A DNA stretch of 64,000 nt from Rhodoblastus sp963710275 (lineage in GTDB: Bacteria > Pseudomonadota > Alphaproteobacteria > Rhizobiales > Beijerinckiaceae), in the NCBI GenBank assembly GCA_963710275.1, contig CAVPZS010000011.1, positions 1-64,000 of the forward strand, read 5' to 3'. Within the stretch, counting starts at the first letter, position 1; every line of letters starts with the position of its first letter. The translations under genes and the position numbers were made by a program. Below the pieces are notes generated by a model. The model searched no databases. It saw nothing but the letters and a program-made list of their open reading frames with translations, and was not told the DNA's origin. This document shows positions 38,983 to 47,465 of this stretch, one piece after another.

Positions 38983-39075
38983 CTACGCCCAACGCAGGAT
39001 AAACGCGCCAACCGTGAGTCCGATGATCAAAGCGGCAACGACCCAGTGCCGGGCGGTCCAGTCATGCATGATCAT
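38983..39075 (-). CDS. 30-residue single-TM peptide
   Basis: ATG to TAG encodes MIMHDWTARHWVVAALIIGL followed by a hydrophobic finish ending LRWA, one TM helix with a polar head. AAAGGA lies seven bases before the ATG. It ends just before the MFS gene start. Function unknown; perhaps a small regulatory subunit or stress peptide. Confidence 0.5.
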   Translation of the reverse strand: MIMHDWTARHWVVAALIIGLTVGAFILRWA

Positions 39076-39213
39076 CGGCGATCCTTTTCAGTGGAAACGT
39101 CCACCGGTCCTTCATGGCACGGGGACCGGGCGCCTTCAAATCGCCCAGGGGCGAAGCCCGCTCTCAGGACGCTCAAGGCGAGCGTAAATGCGAAGGTCGC
39201 CCTTTGCAGCGAA

Positions 39214-39278
39214 GAACTGGAAAAATGGGCGGCGGTTGCGGGGAGGACGCAACCGCCACGACCGCAGCAGTGCGGTCA
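39214..39278 (-). terminator. Two-hairpin terminator with CCUCC loop
   Basis: Minus strand: GACCGCA-CTGC-TGCGGTC hairpin, then GGCGGTTGCG/CGCAACCGCC hairpin with TCCTCC loop, then ATTTTT. It ends the adh-aldh-pnt direction of transcription. The block is clearly related to the hairpin of the candidate sRNA at 32905-33005; it could also be released as a 3' small RNA. Confidence 0.6.
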
Positions 39279-39308
39279 AGTCAGATGGCGAAGGCGCGGA
39301 TACTCTCG

Positions 39309-39494
39309 TTAACGTTCGCGAATCGCCGACGCCCACTTGCGCTCGCGAATGTCGGCAGGCTTCTTCTTGTCGATTGCCCCATCCAGTTCGACATGAAATT
39401 CGAAGACCTTTCCTTTCGCGGATCGCGCGAGGATTTCGAAATGCTTCAGCCTTCCCAGCGCCTCACCCAACACCGTGTAGCGCTCGAGCTTCAC
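39309..39494 (-). CDS. Hypothetical protein after pntB
   Basis: A 61-residue ORF from GTG (VKLERYTVLGEALGRLKHFE, then ILARSAKGKVFEFHVELDG). Upstream in frame the codons IETPTQENIDAA continue back to ATT at 39530, which has AAGGA at ideal spacing, while the GTG has none. Initiation at ATT, or a misread ATG, is possible. Last gene of the pnt direction, before the terminator. Confidence 0.5.
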   Translation of the reverse strand: MKLERYTVLGEALGRLKHFEILARSAKGKVFEFHVELDGAIDKKKPADIRERKWASAIRER

Positions 39495-39554
39495 CGCCGC
39501 GTCGATATTCTCTTGTGTTGGCGTTTCAATTCAAATGTCCTTGAATGAAGTCGA

Positions 39555-41006
39555 TCAAGCGGCGGCTTTCGAACCGAGGCCGCGCACCGCCTCGATCATC
39601 TTGGTCAGCACGGCCGAGGCGTCGCCGTAGACCATGTTGCAATTGTCGGAATAGAACAGCGCGTTGACGATCCCGGCGTAGCCCTTGCCCTGGCCGCGCT
39701 TGACCACGTAAACCTGTTTCGCCTTGTCGGCGTTGAGGATGGGCATGCCGAAAATCGGCGAGGATTTGTCGCTGCGCGCTGCCGGATTCACCACGTCATT
39801 GGCGCCGATGACCAGCGCGACATCGGCGCTGGCGAATTCGTCATTGATGTCTTCGAGCTGGAAAATCATGTCATAGGGCACGCCGGCTTCGGCGAGCAAC
39901 ACGTCCATCTGGCCGGGCATGCGCCCGGCAACCGGATGGATGGCGAATTTGACGATGACGCCGGCGGCATGCAGCAGCTTGACCAGTTCGTAAAGTTTTT
40001 GCTGCCCCTGCGCCACGGCGAGGCCATAGCCCGGCACAATGATCACCTCTTTGGCGTAGCGCATGAAAATGCCGGCGTCGCCCGCTTCGACCGGCTTGAG
40101 TTCGCCCTTGACGTCTCCATGCTTGTGCTTGGCGACCACGCCGAAATTGGTGAAGAGGACGTTCGCCACCGAGCGGTTCATCGCCTTGGCCATCAACAGT
40201 GTGAGAAGCATGCCCGCGGCGCCGACCACCATGCCGGCGATCATCAGCGCCGGGTTTTGCAGGACGAAGCCTTCAAGGCCGACGGCCAGGCCGGTGAAGG
40301 CGTTATAGATGGATATGACGACGGGCATGTCCGCGCCGCCGATCGGCAGCGTCATCAGAACGCCGAAGAGCAGGGTAAGTCCGAAGAAGAGGTAGATCAG
40401 CTGGCGCATATCCAGGAGTGAATGGACGCCACCCTGCGCCGCGTAGACGATGGCGCCGCCGACGCAGACACAGGCCAGAATGAACACGCCGTTCAGCACC
40501 TGCTGGCCACGCATGCGAAACGGCTTGTTGAGCACGCCGTCAAGTTTCGCCCATGCGATCAGCGACCCCGACAAGGAGATGGCGCCGATCAAGGCGCCCA
40601 GCAGCGTCACCATCAGCTGCGTGGTCCCCTGGTATTTGGAGCCGAACAGTTCGACAGCGGCAATGGCGCCGGCTGCGCCGCCGCCCATGCCGTTATAGAT
40701 CGCCACCATCTGCGGCATGGCGGTCATCGCCACCTTGCGACCGACCCACCAGGCCAGGCCGCCGCCGATGATCAGCGCGACGGCGGCGAGCGCGAAATTG
40801 ACTGGAAGAAATGGTTTGGCGGCCGCGTCAACGTCGAAGGCGTAAAGAAAACTCGCGGCGACAGCGACCAGCATGCCGAAGCCTGCGACCTTGATTCCCG
40901 AAGGCGCCGTCACCGGCGAAGACATGCGCTGGAGGCCAAACATGAACAGAAACGCGGCGACGAGATCGACCGAGCCAATGACGAGTTGCGGGATGATGGT
41001 CGGCAT
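39555..41006 (-). CDS. pntB: NAD(P) transhydrogenase subunit beta
   Basis: A 483-residue protein: nine or so TM helices (residues 1-270) forming the proton channel, then the NADP-binding dIII domain with VPGYGLAVAQGQQKLYELVK, HPVAGRMPGQMDVLLAEAG, DVALVIGANDVVNPAA and VKRGQGKGYAGI. With PntA it couples H+ entry to NADPH formation from NADH. It follows the small alpha subunit by nine bases. Confidence 0.97.
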   Translation of the reverse strand: MPTIIPQLVIGSVDLVAAFLFMFGLQRMSSPVTAPSGIKVAGFGMLVAVAASFLYAFDVDAAAKPFLPVNFALAAVALIIGGGLAWWVGRKVAMTAMPQMVAIYNGMGGGAAGAIAAVELFGSKYQGTTQLMVTLLGALIGAISLSGSLIAWAKLDGVLNKPFRMRGQQVLNGVFILACVCVGGAIVYAAQGGVHSLLDMRQLIYLFFGLTLLFGVLMTLPIGGADMPVVISIYNAFTGLAVGLEGFVLQNPALMIAGMVVGAAGMLLTLLMAKAMNRSVANVLFTNFGVVAKHKHGDVKGELKPVEAGDAGIFMRYAKEVIIVPGYGLAVAQGQQKLYELVKLLHAAGVIVKFAIHPVAGRMPGQMDVLLAEAGVPYDMIFQLEDINDEFASADVALVIGANDVVNPAARSDKSSPIFGMPILNADKAKQVYVVKRGQGKGYAGIVNALFYSDNCNMVYGDASAVLTKMIEAVRGLGSKAAA

Positions 41007-41015
41007 GGCGACTCC

Positions 41016-41375
41016 TCAATGCTTTTTCGAATGGACGGCGCGCGCGTGGCCGTGTTTCGCGCCATGGTGTTTCGGGTCTTGGCTGCCGAGCTGGAACATC
41101 GCCAGCATGCGATCCGTGACCGCGAAGCCCCCCGCCGCATTGCCGGCGCCGAGCAGCACCGCGAAAAATCCGATGGCCTGCTCCAGCGACGAGCTGGCGT
41201 TCAGCAGCGCAAAAATCCCGCCGACGACAACGATGCCATGCACAAAATTCGATCCCGACATCAACGGCGTATGCAGGATCGCCGGCACATGGCCGATGAT
41301 GACCCAGCCGGCGAAGGCGGCGAGCATGAAAATGTAAAGCGCGACAAAGCCGTTGATCGATATTGCGAAATGCAT
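41016..41375 (-). CDS. pntAB: NAD(P) transhydrogenase subunit alpha, membrane part
   Basis: A 119-residue protein with three TM helices (LYIFMLAAFAGWVIIGHVP, NFVHGIVVVGGIFALLNA, FFAVLLGAGNAAGGFAVTDR), matching the split alpha-2 subunit of alphaproteobacterial transhydrogenases. A His-rich tail (KHHGAKHGHARAVHSKKH) is unusual. It lies between the NAD-binding subunit and pntB. Confidence 0.95.
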   Translation of the reverse strand: MHFAISINGFVALYIFMLAAFAGWVIIGHVPAILHTPLMSGSNFVHGIVVVGGIFALLNASSSLEQAIGFFAVLLGAGNAAGGFAVTDRMLAMFQLGSQDPKHHGAKHGHARAVHSKKH

Positions 41376-41394
41376 GGCAATTATCTCCTTCGGC

Positions 41395-42522
41395 TCACGC
41401 CACTTTGGCGACGGGCTTGACCGTTTCGTTTTTCATCTTGCCGTCATGGGTGAGCGCGGTTTTGGCGAGGATCTCGTCGTCCCAGTCGATGATGACGACA
41501 TTGTCCTTCATCATCAGCGCCAGCAGGTTGAACTGGTTTTTCGCGTAGAGTTCACTTGCGTCCTCGGCGAGCAGCGACGGCACGTTGAGCGGCGCGACGA
41601 TCGTCACCGCGCCGATTTCCGTGGTCGCGCCGGGAACCGTATCCTCGCAATTGCCGCCGCCCTCGGCCGAGAGGTCGACAATCACGGCGCCCGCCTTCAT
41701 GCCGGCGACCTGCGCCCTGTTGATGAGTTTCGGCGATTTGCGGCCGGGAACCGCGGCCGTGGTTATGATGAGGTCGGCACTCTGGATGTGTTTCGTCAGC
41801 ACGGCGGCGACCTTGGTCTTTTCCTCCGGCGTCAGCTCGCGGGCGTAGCCGCCCTTGCCGCGCGCGTCGACGCCGGTCTCGACAAATGTTGCGCCAAGCG
41901 ACAGCGCCTGTTCCTGAGTTTCCGGGCGGACGTCATAGCCCTCGGTCACCGCGCCCAGGCGATGGGCGGTGGCGAGGGCTTCGAGGCCGGCGACGCCGAG
42001 CCCCATGACCAGCACTTTGGCCGGGCCGATGGCGCCTGCCGCCGAAGTGATCTTCGGCAGCACGCGGCGCAGATGCGTGGCGCCGAGCTGAACCGCGTAA
42101 TAGCCTGCGAGCGCCGACTGGCTGGACAGCGCGTCCATCGATTGCGCCCGCGTGATGCGCGGCAGCGTCTCCATGGCGAAGCAAGTGACTTTCTTGTCGA
42201 GCAGGCGCTGCACCAGGGTTGGCTGCTGGCCGGCGTAAATGAAGCAGATCAGGATGGCGCCGGGCTTCATGGCGTCGATGACGTCAAACGCCGGCGGCTG
42301 GACGGCGAGAACCACATCGGCGTCGGCGACCAGATCCTTGCGGTTCGCGATAAAGACGACGCCCTCATAGGCCGCGTCGCTCAACTTTATCGCGTCCGCG
42401 GCGCCCGTCTGCATGTGCAGCTTGGCGCCAAGCTTGATCAATTTCGGAGCGACCGATGGCGTCAAGGCGACCCGCCGTTCATGCGGATGGGTTTCCTTGA
42501 GGACGGCGACATTGACATACAT
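41395..42522 (-). CDS. pntAA: NAD(P) transhydrogenase subunit alpha, NAD-binding part
   Basis: A 375-residue dI subunit: MYVNVAVLKETHPHERRVAL at the start, NAD site VLVMGLGVAGLEALATAHRL, and the mobile-loop region RPETQEQALSLGATFVE. It binds NAD(H) and works with PntAB and PntB. GGAG precedes the ATG. The aldehyde dehydrogenase gene ends 130 bp upstream in the same direction. Confidence 0.95.
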   Translation of the reverse strand: MYVNVAVLKETHPHERRVALTPSVAPKLIKLGAKLHMQTGAADAIKLSDAAYEGVVFIANRKDLVADADVVLAVQPPAFDVIDAMKPGAILICFIYAGQQPTLVQRLLDKKVTCFAMETLPRITRAQSMDALSSQSALAGYYAVQLGATHLRRVLPKITSAAGAIGPAKVLVMGLGVAGLEALATAHRLGAVTEGYDVRPETQEQALSLGATFVETGVDARGKGGYARELTPEEKTKVAAVLTKHIQSADLIITTAAVPGRKSPKLINRAQVAGMKAGAVIVDLSAEGGGNCEDTVPGATTEIGAVTIVAPLNVPSLLAEDASELYAKNQFNLLALMMKDNVVIIDWDDEILAKTALTHDGKMKNETVKPVAKVA

Positions 42523-42654
42523 GGCGGCTCCGGTTCCTGCCGGACTTCCAGGATGGATGGACCGGCGCAAGGCGTTGAGGCGGCCGGCGAGGCGCGCCCA
42601 AACAGCAGCGCGCCTCGTCGCCTGATCGTCCCGGCCGGAGCCGGTCCGGATTCC

Positions 42655-44037
42655 TTACAAGGGTGCTTCGAGCACGGCGGTGCGGATCAGCTTCTTGTTG
42701 ACGAATTGCTGGATGCCCATGTCGCCGAGTTCGCGCCCGTAGCCGGAATCCTTGACGCCGCCGAACGGTAGTTCAGCGTCCGACCAGCTGATGTTGTTGA
42801 TGAACATCATGCCGGTGTCGATCCGGCTCGCCACGCGCTTGCCTCGCGCGGTATCCTTGGTGAACACCGAGCCGCCGAGCCCGAAATCGGAATCGTTGGC
42901 GAGGACGATGGCCGCCTCTTCGTCCTTCACGCGGAAGAACAGCGCCACCGGACCAAAGAACTCGTCGCGGAAGGCTGGATTTTCCGGCTTGATGTCGGTC
43001 AGGATCGTCGGCTGCATGAAGGAGCCGGGACGATCGACCCGCTTGCCGCCGATCAGCACTTTCGCGCCGTGGGCGACCGCCTGCTTGACCTGTTCGAGAA
43101 GTTGCAGCAAGGCAGCTTCGCTGGAAAGCGGACCCATCGTCGTCGTCTCGTCCTTCGGATCGCCCGCCTTAAGCGCGCTGAGCGCGGCCGAAAACCGCTC
43201 CAGGAACTTGTCGGCGAGCTTGTCGACGACGATGAATCGCTTCGCCGCGCAACAGGTCTGTCCAGTGTTGTACATGCGTCCCCAGACGGCCCACTTGATC
43301 GTGTGGTCGAGGTCGGCGTCTTCGAGCACGATGAAGGCGTCGCTGCCGCCGAGTTCCATGGATGATGGCTTGAGATTCTTGCCGGCGCGCGCGGCAATGT
43401 CCCTGCCTGCCGGGACGCTCCCGGTGAGCGCAACGCCCTTGATGCGGGGATCATCGATGACGATGTCCGATTGCGCGTGCGAGATCAGCAGATTTGTATA
43501 GAGCCCCACGGGCGCTCCAGCATCGAGCAGGAGCTTTTCAAAGGCGATGGCGCATTGCGGGACGCAGCCCGCGTGTTTCACGACCAGAACGTTGCCCGCC
43601 ATCAGATGCGGGCCAGCGACGCGCGCCAGCTGGTAGTAAGGGAAATTCCAGGGCTCCACGCAGAAGACCACGCCGATCGGGCTGCTCTCCATGTGGGCCT
43701 CGCCAATGGAAGGATGCAGTTTTGTCGGCGCCAGGAAACGCTCCGCGTTCTTGGCGTAGTAGGCGAGGATGTTCGAGCTGAATTCTACCTCGCCCCGCGC
43801 CTCGCCGATCCGCTTGCCCATTTCGAGAGTCTCGATCTGGGCGAATTCATCGGCCCTGGCGTGCAGGATTTCTGCCGCCTTGGCGACGACGACCGCGCGC
43901 TCGGCATAGCTCTTCTGTTTCCAGCTAAGGAAACATTTCGCAGCTGTGGCGAGCTTCGCATCGAGCTGTTTGTCGGTCAGTTGGTCAAAGTTCTTTATGA
44001 GCTTGCCGGTGGCAGGATTGAAGCTTTGGTAGGCCAT
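42655..44037 (-). CDS. NAD(P)-dependent aldehyde dehydrogenase (succinate-semialdehyde type)
   Basis: A 460-residue ALDH: NAD site region FCVEPWNFPYYQLARVAG, general-base Glu in SSMELGGSDAFIV, catalytic Cys in NTGQTCCAAKRF, and C-terminal SDAELPFGGVKDSGYGRELG. It oxidises aldehydes to acids; closest in feel to succinate-semialdehyde dehydrogenases, true substrate unknown. AAAGGA precedes MAYQSFNP. With the adjacent alcohol dehydrogenase it could oxidise a short alcohol fully, feeding NADH to the transhydrogenase. Confidence 0.92.
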   Translation of the reverse strand: MAYQSFNPATGKLIKNFDQLTDKQLDAKLATAAKCFLSWKQKSYAERAVVVAKAAEILHARADEFAQIETLEMGKRIGEARGEVEFSSNILAYYAKNAERFLAPTKLHPSIGEAHMESSPIGVVFCVEPWNFPYYQLARVAGPHLMAGNVLVVKHAGCVPQCAIAFEKLLLDAGAPVGLYTNLLISHAQSDIVIDDPRIKGVALTGSVPAGRDIAARAGKNLKPSSMELGGSDAFIVLEDADLDHTIKWAVWGRMYNTGQTCCAAKRFIVVDKLADKFLERFSAALSALKAGDPKDETTTMGPLSSEAALLQLLEQVKQAVAHGAKVLIGGKRVDRPGSFMQPTILTDIKPENPAFRDEFFGPVALFFRVKDEEAAIVLANDSDFGLGGSVFTKDTARGKRVASRIDTGMMFINNISWSDAELPFGGVKDSGYGRELGDMGIQQFVNKKLIRTAVLEAPL

Positions 44038-44216
44038 ATGCAGGTCCTTTCGATGGGGCTCTAGCCCCGATTGACGGGAGTATTCCCATCCGGCGATTGC
44101 TTGATGAAAATGCGGATAGAACTTCATTCCCAGCGTCTGCGCGGTTCACTGGCCTCGACGTCGGAGGAAAGACCGCCGCGCACGACCCTCGTTTGCTTCG
44201 CGAAGCGAGTTAAGCC

Positions 44217-45274
44217 TCGATGATCACTTTGAGCGCCTTGGTCTTGGCGGCGTTTGCGAAGGTTTCGTAAGCCTGGAGGATATCGTCCAGCTTGAATCGA
44301 TGAGTGATCAGCAGCTTCGGGTCGATTTTCTGGGCTTTGAGGACCTTGAGCAGCATCGGTGTGCTGGCGGTGTCAACGAGTCGCGTGGTGATGCTGATGT
44401 TGCGATCCCACAAATGTTCCAGATGCAACGTCACTGGCGCGCCATGCACGCCGATATTGGCGATCACACCGCCCGGCGCGATGATCTGCTCGCAGAGCTC
44501 GAAGGTCGCGGGGATGCCGACCGCCTCGATGGCGGTGTCGACGCCGCGATTGCCGGTTATTTTCATCAGCGTCTCGACCGCCTTGCCGTCAGCGCTGTTG
44601 ATGGTTTTGGTGGCGCCGAAGCGCCTGGCGACTTCGAGCCGGTTGTCGTCGAGGTCGATGATGATGATCTCGCCCGGCGAATAAAACTGGGCGGTCAGCA
44701 ACGCGGCGAGACCTATCGGTCCCGAGCCGACGATCGCCAGTGTGGCGCCGGGCTGAACCTTGCCGTTGAGCACGCCGCACTCGAAGCCGGTCGGGAGGAT
44801 GTCGCTCAGCATCACCAGCGCTTCTTCATCCGAGCCATCGGGAATCGGATAGAGGCTGGTGTCGGCATAGGGCGTGCGCACGAACTCCGCCTGGGTTCCA
44901 TCGATCGTATTTCCGAGAATCCAGCCGCCGGTGGCGCAGTGCGAAAATATGCCTTTACGGCAATATTCACACTTGCCGCAGGCGGTGACGCAGGAAATCA
45001 GAACACGGTCGCCTGCTTTGAAAGCCGTGACGGCAGAGCCGACGCTATCTATGACGCCGACGCCTTCGTGGCCAAGGATGCGGCCGGGTTGGCAACTCGG
45101 CAGATCGCCCTTGAGAATGTGCAGATCCGTACCGCATATGGTCGTCTTGGTGATCTTCACGATCGCGTCCGTGGGGGCGAGGACCTCCGGCTTCGCATGG
45201 TCTTCGAACTTCTTCTTTCCTGGCCCATGATAGACAAGGGCTTTCATCGTCGACAGCTTGGCAATTGCGTTCAT
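44217..45274 (-). CDS. Zinc-dependent alcohol dehydrogenase
   Basis: A 352-residue medium-chain dehydrogenase. Catalytic zinc ligands in TTICGTDLHILKGD and GRILGHEGVG; structural zinc cysteines in CVTACGKCEYCRKGIFSHC; Rossmann site LAIVGSGPIGLAALLTAQFY with Asp in IIDLDDNR (NAD preference). Cytoplasmic oxidation or reduction of alcohols/aldehydes. AAGGCG supports MNAIAKLS; MKALVYHG nine codons on is possible. Motif copy 14 is 85 bp upstream; it appears to head the adh-aldh-pnt series. Confidence 0.93.
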
Positions 45275-45359
45275 CGTTGGCGCCTTGGTGATTGCGAACG
45301 GGGTGGAGACGCTTGGTTGTCCCTCCACGGCCGACACGCTGCGCCGTTCGGTCTGCGCA

Positions 45360-45381
45360 CGACAGGCTCGGAAATTACTCA
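45360..45381 (-). promoter_or_regulatory. Island motif copy 14 (upstream of adh)
   Basis: Minus strand TGAGTA-AT-TTCCGA-GC-CTGTCG, full match to the consensus, 85 bp before 45274. Confidence 0.82.
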
Positions 45382-45634
45382 ATCGAACCAAATTGAAGTC
45401 GTCTCAATTCTCGCGCGCGAGGTCGCCCCGCTGCTGTTCTTCGCTTTCCTGGTAGGCGCAACAGCCGCGTATCTTGGACTCGTCGAAGGCGCCGGCGTCT
45501 TGTTCTGCCGGTCCGTGATGGCGCATCGATTTGGACGCGTCTGATGGCGTAGCGCTCGATTTTCTGAATCCGGCGCGTCCAAGGCGGAATTGTGCGTGCG
45601 TAACGCGCCGACCCCGTATCACTTGAATCGAACG

Positions 45635-45656
45635 TGAGTGTTTTCCGATCCTGTCG
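45635..45656 (+). promoter_or_regulatory. Island motif copy 15
   Basis: TGAGTG-TT-TTCCGA-TC-CTGTCG, 71 bp before the ATG at 45728; TATAGT follows 17 bp on. Confidence 0.72.
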
Positions 45657-45727
45657 CCGTTGTTGCTGGCGCATATAGTTCATCGCCTGAAGACTGCGTG
45701 AGGCATGGTTTCGGTGGGGTAAGCAAA

Positions 45728-45955
45728 ATGTTCAGGCGACTATTTATCGTTTTAGTCCTGGGCGGCGCTCTTGTGATTGCTGCGTCGTGGAATTCCGACA
45801 GCAATAGCGCCGCCGCGAATTCCGCCCGGCATTCCGACCTGCAGGATCACGTGATCATGACAGTGACGATCGAACCCGAGCGGACGCCAAGCGCCCCTGC
45901 GCCCATCCCGCCAGTTGGCCATTCGAGCCGACAACGGATGATCGCCCAGAACTAG
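45728..45955 (+). CDS. Small membrane-anchored hypothetical protein
   Basis: 75 residues: basic start, one hydrophobic helix (LFIVLVLGGALVIAASW), then a polar Ser/Ala/Pro-rich tail, probably periplasmic. GGGGTAAG precedes the ATG. No family recognised. Behind motif copy 15. Confidence 0.55.
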   Translation: MFRRLFIVLVLGGALVIAASWNSDSNSAAANSARHSDLQDHVIMTVTIEPERTPSAPAPIPPVGHSSRQRMIAQN

Positions 45956-46098
45956 CTGACCGTCCGCCCGTTTTCCTCAGTACGGAGGCAGCGACGGGCT
46001 GTTCCCCTGGACAGTCGTTTCAACGGCGCCGGCGCATTGCGACGGCATCGGAAGATTTCGGGCGTGACGAGAACCAGCCGCCCCTGGAGGAGGAAACG

Positions 46099-46332
46099 AT
46101 GCGTATGATTGTCAGCTTGTTGATGATTGCCTATTTCGTCGGCGTAGGCGTCGCGTTAGCGCCCACGATCAAAGCAAAATGGAGCTCAGCCCCCGCGTCG
46201 CAATTCGTCGCGATCACATTGGAAGACCTGCCAAGAGCGTTGTCCTGGCCGGTAACGGCCTATCGAGGCATTGCGGATTCCAGCGCTCCTGAAAAGTCTG
46301 CTGTTCCCGTGAAGCCCAGCGCTGCCGAGTGA
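46099..46332 (+). CDS. Small membrane-anchored hypothetical protein
   Basis: 77 residues: N-terminal helix (MIVSLLMIAYFVGVGVALAP), then a soluble tail with LEDLPRALSWPVTAYRGIAD. A strong GGAGGAG lies six bases before the ATG. No family recognised. Confidence 0.6.
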   Translation: MRMIVSLLMIAYFVGVGVALAPTIKAKWSSAPASQFVAITLEDLPRALSWPVTAYRGIADSSAPEKSAVPVKPSAAE

Positions 46333-46419
46333 ATCCGAGCCCGACCTCACCACCCTGAGGTCGCCCGCGCGCTCGTCCTGGTGGAGACTGGTTGATCACG
46401 CTTCGATTCAACCAGCGCG

Positions 46420-46560
46420 CCGAATATGGCGCTCTTGATGACGCTGCGACGCATGGGGCGGGACGATCTCACGACACACGGCTTCCGTTCGACGTTCCGC
46501 GACTGGGCCGCCGAACAAATTGCTTACGCCTCGGAAATTTGCGAAATGGCGCTGGCCTCG
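46420..46560 (+). pseudogene. Phage-type integrase remnant
   Basis: The frame gives ALLMTLRRMGRDDLTTHGF followed by RSTFRDWAAEQIAYASEICE and MALA, the HxxR catalytic-box region of tyrosine integrases (P4-like). The catalytic C-terminal Tyr region and the N-terminal two thirds are absent. No tRNA gene is visible nearby. It marks an old integration in the island. Bases 46561-46687 hold nothing recognised. Confidence 0.75.
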
Positions 46561-46687
46561 TGGCATTTCATCGAGGAAGGTTCGAAACCTCCTCATTGCT
46601 GGAGCGCGCGGCGCAAGCGTCCGCACATCACGCGGCGTGGCGCTGCACCGAACCAGTGGCCGACTTGCCGCTGCTTGATCGTGCGCA

Positions 46688-46709
46688 AAGCTGCATTGGA
46701 AACTGCTCA
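46688..46709 (-). promoter_or_regulatory. Degenerate island motif (copy 16)
   Basis: Minus strand TGAGCA-GT-TTCCAA-TG-CAGCTT; no intact minus-strand gene follows, so it may be a decayed copy beside the integrase relic. Confidence 0.35.
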
Positions 46710-46745
46710 TGCCCGCTGGCTGGAGATCTGAATCCTCTTGCGCTC

Positions 46746-46767
46746 TGAGTAAATTCCGACGCTGGCG
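46746..46767 (+). promoter_or_regulatory. Island motif copy 17 (upstream of csbD-like gene)
   Basis: TGAGTA-AA-TTCCGA-CG-CTGGCG, 126 bp before the ATG at 46894. Confidence 0.75.
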
Positions 46768-46893
46768 GCTGAGCTTGCATTGGAATTAGATGGTGATCGC
46801 GATTGTTTCATTGCGTCCGCCGACCGTGTGCGGTCCGCGGGTTCGCGCTCAAATAAAATTCGCGAAATCAGGGTCAACAGGAGTCAAATACAC

Positions 46894-47076
46894 ATGGACA
46901 AGGATCGTCTCGCCGGAATCGCCAAGCAGGCCGCCGGCGCCGTCAAGGAGGCCGCCGGCAAAACGCTCGGCGACGCCAAGCTGGTCGCCGAAGGCAAAAA
47001 CGACGTGGCCGTTGGCAAGGCCCAGAACGTCATTGGTGGCGTGAAAGACGCGCTGAAGGAAGTCCTGGCAAAGTAA
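46894..47076 (+). CDS. CsbD family stress protein
   Basis: A 60-residue CsbD-like protein: MDKDRLAGIAKQAAGAVKEA, then GKTLGDAKLVAEGKNDVAVG and a final amphipathic helix. The family is induced in general stress and stationary phase; function unknown. AGGAG lies ten bases upstream of the ATG. A GC hairpin (CTGGCGC/GCGCCAG, 47099-47125) without a T run follows. Confidence 0.85.
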   Translation: MDKDRLAGIAKQAAGAVKEAAGKTLGDAKLVAEGKNDVAVGKAQNVIGGVKDALKEVLAK

Positions 47077-47232
47077 GCGGCCGCGCAAGCCGAGATCGCC
47101 CTGGCGCTCCCCTCCGGGCGCCAGGACGTTGAGCCCTTAACGCCGTCATATCCGCGAACAAACTGAATGCTTTTCTGCGCGCTGAGCCTGAATCGTTCAA
47201 TCGCAGCGCCGCCTGGTCAGCACGTTTCCGAC

Positions 47233-47328
47233 ATGGCCTCACAGCGCAAATTGGGGCTATTTCCCAAGTGCGGCATTGGCCTCGCTCTTCTTATCGTCGT
47301 CATCTTGCTGCTGATGGGTCGGATTTAG
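47233..47328 (+). CDS. Possible 31-residue DUF3309-like membrane peptide
   Basis: ATG to TAG: short basic start, then GIGLALLIVVILLLMGRI, which is the typical C-terminal half of DUF3309 proteins. The usual first half is absent, so this may be a truncated copy. No good ribosome-binding site. Confidence 0.35.
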   Translation: MASQRKLGLFPKCGIGLALLIVVILLLMGRI

Positions 47329-47465
47329 TCTTGCCGACCAGCGAACACTCCGAAGATGCAGAGATATTTGCCATCCGGCACGAGTCCGCCGCGCCAGAAC
47401 ATAGCCCTGTTCGGCGCCGCCGGAGCCATCGAGGCCACGCCGCTGCCGAACTCGGCTGGATTCAT
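47325..47465 (-). CDS. Possible 46-residue protein coupled to hynL
   Basis: Its ATG overlaps the hynL stop (TAATG), with AGGTGA about ten bases upstream. Sequence MNPAEFGSGVASMAPAAPNR, then AMFWRGGLVPDGKYLCIFGV. No family recognised. The overlap pattern matches other junctions of the hydrogenase operon, which argues for a real gene. Confidence 0.4.
   Translation of the reverse strand: MNPAEFGSGVASMAPAAPNRAMFWRGGLVPDGKYLCIFGVFAGRQD

Larger units (their letters stand above)
45275..45727 (+). other. Intergenic region with divergent motif pair
   Basis: 453 bp between adh (minus) and a small gene (plus), carrying motif copies 14 and 15, 253 bp apart. No gene is supported between them; short open frames lack ribosome-binding sites. 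Confidence 0.5.

Noticed and set aside
46333..46760. A tRNA gene as integration site beside the integrase relic
   Set aside because: No cloverleaf-like sequence or TTCGA/CCA end was found on either strand.
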